From contig JANXLV010000162.1 in the NCBI GenBank assembly GCA_025355005.1, forward strand, positions 1 to 64,000: 64,000 bases of DNA, in the 5' to 3' direction. The notes beneath the pieces are model-generated. The model was given only the letters and a program-made list of their open reading frames with translations, had not been told where the DNA came from and ran no database searches. The stretch is from Myxococcales bacterium (GTDB lineage: Bacteria; Myxococcota_A; Polyangia; Polyangiales; Polyangiaceae). Positions 57,791 through 64,000 of the stretch are shown one piece after another; within the stretch, counting starts at the first letter, position 1, and each line of letters opens with the position of its first letter. A program made the position numbers and the translations under genes.

Positions 57791-58879
57791 ATGAGAGCTC
57801 TCGTGGCCTTCGCTTGTGCGCTTTTGATCCTCGTCTTCTCGTCTGGCTCGTTCGCCGCGTCAGCCGCGCTCGCCGCGTCTGATTGCGCGCCCGAGGAGTG
57901 CTGCATCACCGACCGCACGAAGGTGGTGACAGTCAAGCTGCCGCAGCACATTCGCACCGGGCTTCGCGTCACGCACCTTCGTGAGGTGAGCGAGCGCGGC
58001 GGCTCGTGGACCGGTGAAATAAGCCTCGTCACGCGCTGGCCTGCGGGCGGGCTGAGGCCGGAGCTGGTCGTGCGGAACGCGTCGGGCGACCTCGCGACGT
58101 CTGTCGACGAGACCACGCACCAGGGCGAGTTCTGCTTCCGCGAGCGCCGCATCGGCGCCACGTTCTCGAACTGGTTTCGTCTGCGTCGCTTCCCGTTCGA
58201 CTCCCAGCTGCTGCGCCTGTTGCTCGAGGAGCGCGCGCTCACGGACGAGGACGCCATCTGGGAGGCTGATCTCTGGCCCAACCTCATCGCCATCGACGCA
58301 TACCGCGAGCTATCGGGATGGCGCGTCGAGGGATATCCCAGCCTGGAGGTGAAGCGCTCTTCCTTCAGCGCTGTGCCGGGGCAGAAGGGGCCGCGCCTGC
58401 TCATCATCTCCACGCCCATCGAGCGCGTGTCGCAGTTCTATCTCACGCGCTACTTCCTGCCGCTCTTCCTGATCGTCGCGCTCGCGTATGGCCTGTTCTG
58501 GATCAAGCCCGACGACCTGGGAAGCGCCGCGTCCGTGGGCATCACCTGCATGCTCGCGATCATCACGTTCCAGATCACGCAGGCCGACACGCTTCCGCGC
58601 GTGCCCTATCTGACGCTCGCGGATCGCGTGTATACTGCATGTTATCTGGCGACGGCCGGCGCGCTGGGCATCGTGCTCTGGGAGTCCCACGTGACCACGG
58701 GCGGCAACCTGGACGCTGCGATCAAGCTGGACAAGCGCATGCGCCGCTGGTTTCCCGTCGCGTTCGCGCTGCTCGTCGGCGTCTCGATCGCGCTGGGGTG
58801 GTCGTCGCATCAGGACAACCCAGACGCCGACATCCCGGGCCAGCTAGCGCCGCAGACGCCGCCCTCAGGCGAGAAGTAG
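57791..58879 (+). CDS. Pentameric ligand-gated ion channel homologue (GLIC/ELIC-type)
   Basis: 362 residues. Signal peptide 1-29. Extracellular beta domain about 45-210 with the Pro-loop equivalent LRRFPFDSQLLRL (FPFD 134-137). Then RYFLPLFLIVALAYGLFW (M1, about 219-237), M2 about 245-265, VPYLTLADRVYTACYL (M3) and M4 about 320-337. The M2-M3 link ADTLPRVPYLT parallels ETNLPKTPYMT of GLIC. By manual alignment the pore positions 2', 6' and 9' are Ser248, Thr252 and Leu255, as expected for a gate. The -2' acidic residue of cation channels is Gly here, with Asp241/242 just before. Cys32, 37 and 38 form an unusual N-terminal cluster. Ligand unknown. Confidence 0.83.
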   Translation: MRALVAFACALLILVFSSGSFAASAALAASDCAPEECCITDRTKVVTVKLPQHIRTGLRVTHLREVSERGGSWTGEISLVTRWPAGGLRPELVVRNASGDLATSVDETTHQGEFCFRERRIGATFSNWFRLRRFPFDSQLLRLLLEERALTDEDAIWEADLWPNLIAIDAYRELSGWRVEGYPSLEVKRSSFSAVPGQKGPRLLIISTPIERVSQFYLTRYFLPLFLIVALAYGLFWIKPDDLGSAASVGITCMLAIITFQITQADTLPRVPYLTLADRVYTACYLATAGALGIVLWESHVTTGGNLDAAIKLDKRMRRWFPVAFALLVGVSIALGWSSHQDNPDADIPGQLAPQTPPSGEK

Positions 58880-58887
58880 GTGCTGGC

Positions 58888-60567
58888 TCAGTTGCACTCG
58901 ACCTTGAAGTGCTTGTGCCCTTTGGCGTCCAGCGAGTAGGGCGGATCGCAGTTCGGCTTCTTCTGCGTCTGCACGGTCGCGGGCTGCGGCGGGGGCCACG
59001 GCGGCGGCTTTGTGATCGGCTTCGCGCTGACACTTGCGACTGGCGCGCTGTCTGCGGCGGCAACGGCGCTCGGCGAAGCGCTGATGGCGGCAACAGGATC
59101 GCTGAACGGCTTCCCGGGCTCCGCGGAGAGCGCGATGGCGACGGATGCGCTCGGTGCGGTCGCCGGACTTCCGGAAGACGCCTGATCTGGCGTGAGGTCC
59201 TCACTGCTCCTTCGCCAGGAGAGCGTGATGCCGATGATGGTCACAAGCAGGAGCAAGAGCGCAGCGCCGCCGCCGACAAGGAGCGGGAGGCGTCGCTCCA
59301 TGGGGAGCTGCATGAGCTTCGTGAAGCCAGAGATGCCCTGCCTCCTCGACACCTCGCTGTCTTCGGGTGAGGGACGCGGGCGCGAGCGCGGGGCAGCGCC
59401 GGGATCGATCCGCGGCGCACTGGCGAGCGGCAGCGTGCCCTCGGATGGCGGACCGACGCCCACCAGCGTGGCCTCGATCTTCCGCGAGCTGCGCTGTGAC
59501 GACGGCGCGCGCGACGAGTGAGGCGCGCTCACGTCCGAATTCGAGTCCGGAGCGACCTGGCTGTGGGGCACTGCGAGCCCCGCCGAGTTGCTCTCGATCT
59601 CCGCGATGCGCTCCTCACGCGAATGGAGATCGCTACCGGCGACGCGCTCCACCCACTCTCCGACGTCCGTGGGCGAGGCGATGCCTTCGCAACGCTCGAG
59701 CGCGAGCGCCATCTCGCGTGCGCTGGCGTAGCGCTTGGTCACGTCGCGTGACAGCGCGCGCATGCACACGTCGTCCAGCTTCTGGCTCAGGCCTGGGGTG
59801 TAGATGCTGGGCGGCTCCACCGCGCCGCGCAAGATCTTGTGAAGCGTCTCGCCCTCCGACTCTCCCTTGAAGAGGCGCTCGCCCGTGAACGCCTCCCAGA
59901 GCACGACAGCGGACGCGTAGATGTCCACCGCGCGCGTGAGCTCACCACCGGACAGCTGCTCGGGGGGCATGTACGAGAGCTTGCCCTTCACCTGGCCCTC
60001 GCGCGTCACCTGGATGCGGCCGGCGGCCTTCGCGACGCCGAAGTCGAGCACGCGCGCGACGCCGTCGGAGCCGACAAGCACGTTCTGCGGTGACACGTCG
60101 CGATGGATGAGACCGAGGGGCTCGCCGCGCTCGTTCTTTGCCTCGTGTGCGGCATGGAGGCCGTGGAGAAAGCCGCACATGATCGCCGTGACGATCTTCG
60201 GCGACACGTGCTCCCCCCGCTTGCGCGTCGCACGAACGAGCCGCGCGAGCGTCTCGCCGCGGACGTAGTCCATGATGAGGAAGAGCTCGCCGTCGGTCGC
60301 GACCACGTCGATCGTCGCGACCACGTTCGGGTGCTGCACACGCGCGGCGAGGCGCGCCTCGTCCAGGAACATGGAGACGAACTCTGGATCCTTGGCGAAC
60401 TGCGCGTGGAGCCGCTTCACGGCGACGGTGCGCGCGAACCCGACGGGCCCCAGCAAACGCCCGATGTGAACGGTTGCCATTCCCCCCGCGGCGATCTCGC
60501 CGTAGAGCGCGTAGCGACCTACGACCTTGACCGGTGCTCGGCCCTCGCCCTCGAGGGTGGGAGACAT
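58888..60567 (-). CDS. Transmembrane Ser/Thr protein kinase with HFKxEC tail
   Basis: 559 residues. Kinase domain about 16-275: AAGGMATVHIG, Lys in VAVKRL, HRDVSPQNVLV, DFGVAKA, PPEQLSGG. The Lys two after the catalytic Asp is Ser (HRDVSPQN), the same deviation class as HRDVNPSN in the 40893 kinase. Long Ser/Pro linker, one membrane helix (about 417-443), Ala/Ser/Pro spacer, and a C-terminal tail CDPPYSLDAKGHKHFKVEC resembling the end of the kinase at 1017-2474. It converges on the channel gene with an 8-bp gap. -10 TAGGCT lies 6 nt before the ATG. Confidence 0.92.
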   Translation of the reverse strand: MSPTLEGEGRAPVKVVGRYALYGEIAAGGMATVHIGRLLGPVGFARTVAVKRLHAQFAKDPEFVSMFLDEARLAARVQHPNVVATIDVVATDGELFLIMDYVRGETLARLVRATRKRGEHVSPKIVTAIMCGFLHGLHAAHEAKNERGEPLGLIHRDVSPQNVLVGSDGVARVLDFGVAKAAGRIQVTREGQVKGKLSYMPPEQLSGGELTRAVDIYASAVVLWEAFTGERLFKGESEGETLHKILRGAVEPPSIYTPGLSQKLDDVCMRALSRDVTKRYASAREMALALERCEGIASPTDVGEWVERVAGSDLHSREERIAEIESNSAGLAVPHSQVAPDSNSDVSAPHSSRAPSSQRSSRKIEATLVGVGPPSEGTLPLASAPRIDPGAAPRSRPRPSPEDSEVSRRQGISGFTKLMQLPMERRLPLLVGGGAALLLLLVTIIGITLSWRRSSEDLTPDQASSGSPATAPSASVAIALSAEPGKPFSDPVAAISASPSAVAAADSAPVASVSAKPITKPPPWPPPQPATVQTQKKPNCDPPYSLDAKGHKHFKVECN

Positions 60568-60573
60568 ACCCGA

Positions 60574-60579
60574 AGCCTA
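60574..60579 (-). promoter_or_regulatory. -10 TAGGCT, 6 nt before ATG of kinase
   Basis: Minus strand TAGGCT, TCGGGT, ATG; leaderless mRNA predicted. The site lies just before the stop of the upstream ppgK gene. Confidence 0.55.
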
Positions 60580-60581
60580 CC

Positions 60582-61373
60582 TCAGGTCTCGCGCCACAAC
60601 GCGATGCCACCCAGCAGCCCCGCGACGTTGTCACCGATCTTCACGTTCTTCGGCAGTCTACCGTGCAACTTGTGCGCGTTGCCGCCGCCCAGGTAGATGA
60701 CGGTGGGATTGAAGATCGGCTGCACGACCGCCAGCACCTGGCGAACGCGCTTGTTCCATTCCTGCTTGCCAACGCGCTTCAGCGCCTTGTTGCCGATCCA
60801 GTCCTCGTACGATTTCCGCTTGTGGAACGGGTGGTGAGCGAGCTCCAGGTTCGGGACGTAGCGGCCGTCGATGAAGAGCGCGCAGCCCATGCCGGTGCCG
60901 AGCGTGAGCACCATCTCCGTGCCCTTGCCCTGGACGATGCCGAAGCCCTGGACGCCTGCGTCGTTGAGCGCGCGGGCCGGGACGTTGCCGAACGCAGCGG
61001 AGAGCTTCTTCGCGAGCTGAAATCCGCGCCATGCCTCCGTGCCCAGGTTGGCCGCCGTGTGAACGACGCCGCCGATCACGACGCCGGGGAAGCCGCAGCT
61101 GATGCGCTCGAAGTCGCCGAACGATTTTGCGATCTCGCGGATCGCACCGAGGACAGCGGCGGGCGTGGCGGGCTTGGGTGTCTCCACCCGAACGCGCTCC
61201 GTCAATGTCTTGCCCTTCGCATCCAGCACGAGCGCCTTGACGCCCGTGCCACCGATGTCGATCGCGAGCGTGCGCGGCTTCGCGCCGGGAGCCTGCTTCT
61301 TCCGGGGCGCGGCTTTCTTCTTCGGAGCGGATCTGGACGCGGTCTTCTTCTTGGTTGCCATGGGAACGCCCAT
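60582..61373 (-). CDS. ppgK: Polyphosphate glucokinase with Lys-rich N-terminal tail
   Basis: 263 residues from ATG 61373; ATG 61361 or GTG 61379 are alternatives. ROK-type ATP/polyP site DIGGTGVK (39-46), TLGTGMGCALF, and the polyphosphate-glucokinase signatures NLELAHHPFHKRKSYEDWIG and EWNKRVRQVL with YLGGGNAHKL. Phosphorylates glucose using polyphosphate (and/or ATP). The first about 34 residues (TKKKTASRSAPKKKAAPRKK) are a histone-like basic tail absent from typical PpgK. It starts 2 nt after the desaturase stop, so one operon. Confidence 0.92.
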   Translation of the reverse strand: MGVPMATKKKTASRSAPKKKAAPRKKQAPGAKPRTLAIDIGGTGVKALVLDAKGKTLTERVRVETPKPATPAAVLGAIREIAKSFGDFERISCGFPGVVIGGVVHTAANLGTEAWRGFQLAKKLSAAFGNVPARALNDAGVQGFGIVQGKGTEMVLTLGTGMGCALFIDGRYVPNLELAHHPFHKRKSYEDWIGNKALKRVGKQEWNKRVRQVLAVVQPIFNPTVIYLGGGNAHKLHGRLPKNVKIGDNVAGLLGGIALWRET

Positions 61374-61375
61374 GG

Positions 61376-62371
61376 TCACACCATCTGTGCGTTTGCGCCA
61401 GCGTCGAGCGCTTCCACGGAGTCCGTCTTCACTTCTGCTGCGTCGACGACGCCAGCGTCCGGGGTGTCGAACGGTGCGCGACCGACCTGCTTCGTGCGGA
61501 ACGGCGGGATGAATATGCTGAGCACGTACGCGCGAATCACCCACCACCAGAACGAGCGCTCGTTCAGGCGCGGATCCACGAGGCTCTCGATCTTGACGTG
61601 CTCCGCGCGCGCATCCGACCAGTGCGTGCCCGCGTTCGCGTGGTGCACCGTGTGGAGCCCGTTGTTGAACACGAGGAAGTTGAAGACGTAGCCGGTGATG
61701 TTGCGCGAGTGGTTGTACTTGCTCCACGGGTCCGTGTGGACGTGCTGCATGTAGTTGAACCACATCATGGACCACGTGCCAAACAGCGACGGGAGCGCGC
61801 TCACCATCACGAAGAGGTAGAGGCCGTGGAGCGCGCCGGCGTTGCCGTGCTTCCAGTAGTTGAAGCCGACCGCGAACGCGAGGAGCAGCGCGTTGACGCC
61901 GAGCCACGTGCGGATCTGCGTCATGATGGTGGCGTAGAGCTTGGGGTTACGTTCCTTCGCCTTTGCCTTGTACTCGTTGATCGGGCCGGCCTGGTAGAAC
62001 GCGGAGATGAAGAAGTACGTGACGGCGATGACGATGTTGTTGCTGTTCGAGTGGCGCCACGTGATGGTCGCGTCGCCCGGCTTGTTCACGAACTTGTGGT
62101 GGTTCAGGTTGTGCGTGGGCACCCACGCGAACGTGGGGTAGCCGTAGAAGACGCTGACCCAGTTCGCGAAGATCGCGTTCATGCGCTTGCTCTCGAACGT
62201 CGGCACGTGATTGTGGTTGTGCGCGATCGTGCCGGCCGCCATGGCGAAGTAGAAGGACAGCGGGCAGAGGTACGGGAGCAGCTCGGGGCGAATGTACTGG
62301 GCGAGGACCACGACGGGCATCGCTGCACACCAGAGGATCGGCCGCCAATCTGCGCTTCGTTTGGGCAACAT
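61376..62371 (-). CDS. Membrane fatty-acid desaturase
   Basis: 331 residues from ATG 62371, which has GAGAGGGGG upstream; a TTG 24 nt earlier is less likely. Three His boxes: HNHNH, HNLNHH and HTVHH, ligands of the di-iron centre, between four to six membrane segments. Introduces a double bond into acyl chains, or hydroxylates or cuts them; regiospecificity not determinable. An Asp/Ala-rich tail ends the protein. First gene of an operon with ppgK. Confidence 0.9.
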   Translation of the reverse strand: MLPKRSADWRPILWCAAMPVVVLAQYIRPELLPYLCPLSFYFAMAAGTIAHNHNHVPTFESKRMNAIFANWVSVFYGYPTFAWVPTHNLNHHKFVNKPGDATITWRHSNSNNIVIAVTYFFISAFYQAGPINEYKAKAKERNPKLYATIMTQIRTWLGVNALLLAFAVGFNYWKHGNAGALHGLYLFVMVSALPSLFGTWSMMWFNYMQHVHTDPWSKYNHSRNITGYVFNFLVFNNGLHTVHHANAGTHWSDARAEHVKIESLVDPRLNERSFWWWVIRAYVLSIFIPPFRTKQVGRAPFDTPDAGVVDAAEVKTDSVEALDAGANAQMV

Positions 62372-62500
62372 GAGGTACCCCCTCTCTAGCGCCAAATCCT
62401 CAAATGTCCCGCGCTAAAAGTGCGGACCACCCCCTGGGTTTCGCGTTGGCAGCGGAGGGCGCATCCACTCGAAACCATGCGGGTTTCGGCCGTGCAGTGG

Positions 62501-62506
62501 TAGCGT
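62501..62506 (+). promoter_or_regulatory. -10 TAGCGT, 6 nt before GTG of cytochrome gene
   Basis: TAGCGT, CTGCGC, GTG 62513; leaderless mRNA predicted. Confidence 0.5.
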
Positions 62507-62512
62507 CTGCGC

Positions 62513-64000
62513 GTGCGTATTCGCTTCGCTGTGCCCTGGCTCGTGATGCTCGCTGCGGGCGTCATCGGAGCGTGCGCGGGAGGTCGTCGCGAGCCGCAAG
62601 GCGTGACGCGCAACGCGACCCCTCGCGGAGAGGCAAAGGGCGCTGGGCGAGCGCCGGCGCGCGCGGACTCGAACGTGGCGTTCGACGACTACGCGGGGAG
62701 CGCGGCGTGCGAGCCGTGCCATGCGGAGCTGGTCGCGCGCTTCTCGCGGTCGCCGATGCATCGCATGACGCGAGAGGCGCCGGGCGCGGAGGTGCGCGCC
62801 CCGTTCGCAGGCGAGACGTTCACGTTCAAGGGCGACGCCGTGCGCCTGACCTTCGACGCGGGCGCGCGCTTCTTCGAGATCTCGCAGAAGGGCGGACAGC
62901 CGCGCGTCTTCCGCATGACGCGCGTGATCGGCGGACGCGTGCGCGAGGACTACGCGGGCATCCAGGTCGCTTTCGCCAGGAAGGACGCCGCCGTGATCGG
63001 CGATCCGAGCAGCGAGTGGGTGATGCCCGTCACGTACGTCCTTGGAACGAAGCGGCTCCGCTACAAGGGGTACAGCGTCATGGTGAAGGAGCGGCCGCTG
63101 CTTCACGAGGGGCCGGAGTGGAACAAGACCTGTATTTTCTGCCACAACACCGTGCCGTACATCGACACGGCGCTGGGCGCGTTCACGGGGAAGAAGACGC
63201 CCTACCAGGGTGAGGTGGTGGATCCGCTGCTGCCTGCGGCGCGTCGCTTTGCCTACCGCGTGACGGACGCCGCGGCGTTCTCGGGTCTGGTGGACAAGGA
63301 GGAGCAGCGGCTCGGCGTCAGCGCCATGGGTGAGCCCGACCCAGCGCGCGCGGCCATCGCTGGGGTCACCGCCATCCGCGGCAATTTCCGGGCATCGCAT
63401 CTGGTGGAGACGGGCATCGGCTGCGAGTCGTGTCACAACGGCGCGCGCGCTCACGCGGAGTCACCTTCGCGCAAGCCGTCGCTCTCCCCCATCTCGCCGG
63501 CCATCGCGATCGGGCCCGAGGGACGCGCGGCCACACACGCGGAGACCGTGAACCGCGCCTGCGCGCGCTGCCACCAGGTGCTCTTCAGCGGCTATCCGCA
63601 CACGTGGGAGGGCGGCGATCGCCACGGCTCACCAGGCGGCAGCAACATCAACTCGGGCGAGGCGCGGGACCTCATGCTCGGGCGCTGCCAGTCCCAGCTT
63701 GCATGTACGACGTGCCACGATCCGCACGCGGACGACAACACGCAGCGAAGCGCCGAGCTAAAAGATGCAGTCTGCACGCAATGCCACCGGGACCTCGACG
63801 CGAATGAGAAGGCGGAGGCGCACTCGCATCACTCTTCCGCGGGCCTTGGCGGGCGCTGCGTCGGGTGCCACATGCCGCGGAAGAACCTGGCGCTCGATGG
63901 AACGCTGTCGCGGTACCACCGCATCGGTAGCCCGACGGATCCCGAGCGCGTGCTCCTGGACCGACCGCTGGAGTGCGCGCTCTGCCACGGCGACAAGACG
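62513..64000 (+). CDS. Multihaem cytochrome c lipoprotein (5' part, at least eight CxxCH)
   Basis: The first 496 codons; the gene runs off the right edge. Signal peptide with lipobox VIGAC, then eight CxxCH haem motifs in order: CEPCH (Cys66), CIFCH, CESCH, CARCH, CTTCH, CTQCH, CVGCH, CALCH. The spacing is wide for the first four and tight for the last four, as in cytochrome-c554/NrfA-like or DmsE-like electron carriers and multihaem TPR cytochromes. His-rich HSHHSS and other His residues may be distal ligands. A periplasmic or outer-membrane electron carrier is expected; no catalytic Lys-type haem (CxxCK) is seen in this part. Confidence 0.9.
   Translation, partial: MRIRFAVPWLVMLAAGVIGACAGGRREPQGVTRNATPRGEAKGAGRAPARADSNVAFDDYAGSAACEPCHAELVARFSRSPMHRMTREAPGAEVRAPFAGETFTFKGDAVRLTFDAGARFFEISQKGGQPRVFRMTRVIGGRVREDYAGIQVAFARKDAAVIGDPSSEWVMPVTYVLGTKRLRYKGYSVMVKERPLLHEGPEWNKTCIFCHNTVPYIDTALGAFTGKKTPYQGEVVDPLLPAARRFAYRVTDAAAFSGLVDKEEQRLGVSAMGEPDPARAAIAGVTAIRGNFRASHLVETGIGCESCHNGARAHAESPSRKPSLSPISPAIAIGPEGRAATHAETVNRACARCHQVLFSGYPHTWEGGDRHGSPGGSNINSGEARDLMLGRCQSQLACTTCHDPHADDNTQRSAELKDAVCTQCHRDLDANEKAEAHSHHSSAGLGGRCVGCHMPRKNLALDGTLSRYHRIGSPTDPERVLLDRPLECALCHGDKT

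Overview
The window looks like a chromosomal stretch of a high-GC, predatory or soil-type myxobacterium (phylum Myxococcota; probably Polyangia, near the Polyangiaceae/Labilitrichaceae). The evidence is the very GC-rich third codon positions, seven Hanks-type Ser/Thr protein kinases in 64 kb, many lipoproteins with Asp/Gly/Ser-rich linkers, DUF4388, DUF3160 and PEGA-like proteins, a Cys-transmembrane-Arg sorting tail of MYXO-CTERM type, and a polyhydroxyalkanoate (PHA) gene set. No rRNA, tRNA, CRISPR array, insertion sequence or phage gene was recognised. Gene density is high: convergent genes nearly abut and operon genes overlap by 1-4 nt. No gene-free gap exceeds about 250 bp.

Layout. 0-1 kb: the 3' end of a radical-SAM-like gene and a prolipoprotein-diacylglyceryl-transferase-like membrane protein. 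1-5.4 kb: triad 1 (kinase, PEGA/TPR membrane protein, beta-helix lipoprotein). 5.4-11.1 kb: signalling genes (DUF4388 protein, coiled-coil/TonB-C-like protein, FHA-GGDEF diguanylate cyclase, small membrane protein). 11.1-12.9 kb: a second kinase. 13.0-15.8 kb, minus strand: GPR1/FUN34/SatP transporter, SDR, phasin and phaR. 16.1-20.6 kb: overlapping operon of lipoprotein, alpha/beta hydrolase, outer-membrane barrel and a paralogous lipoprotein. 20.6-25.2 kb: PHA operon (granule-associated-like protein, acyl-CoA synthetase, PHA synthase, depolymerase). 25.4-34.3 kb: propeller lipoprotein, AraC regulator, glutathione peroxidase, lipase, DUF3160 protein, small TonB-C-like lipoprotein, EAL phosphodiesterase, class II glutamine amidotransferase. 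34.6-38.6 kb: triad 2 (kinase, PEGA/TPR, RCC1 lipoprotein). 38.6-45.9 kb: CDF metal transporter, a tail-anchored kinase, a disordered membrane protein, a GMC dehydrogenase with its subunit-3 partner, transaldolase, a small secreted protein. 46.0-50.1 kb: triad 3 (kinase, PEGA/TPR, propeller-like lipoprotein). 50.1-53.2 kb: aconitase and FKBP. 53.3-60.6 kb: kinase with a TonB-C-like ectodomain, VWA protein, membrane protein, a pentameric ligand-gated channel homologue and another kinase. 60.6-64 kb: polyphosphate glucokinase, fatty-acid desaturase and the 5' part of an eight-CxxCH multihaem cytochrome lipoprotein cut by the window end.

Three themes stand out. (1) A repeated, translationally coupled triad: transmembrane kinase, then a signal-peptide TPR/PEGA protein with two C-terminal membrane segments around a CX4C loop, then a lipoprotein whose lipid cysteine is followed by (N/S)A(I/L)xG and then a repeat or propeller ectodomain. 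I read this as a candidate envelope-sensing module of undescribed function. (2) A promoter architecture in which a TAnnnT -10 hexamer ends exactly 6 nt before the start codon. It occurs at nine genes, including three kinases, and implies leaderless mRNAs. (3) Carbon storage: two PHA loci, with TGC-rich repeats next to phaR, plus Lys-rich tails on PhaC, PhaR and polyphosphate glucokinase.

Functions are read from motifs remembered for the families; no database search was run. Starts were chosen from operon overlaps, Shine-Dalgarno sequences, signal peptides and -10 placement.
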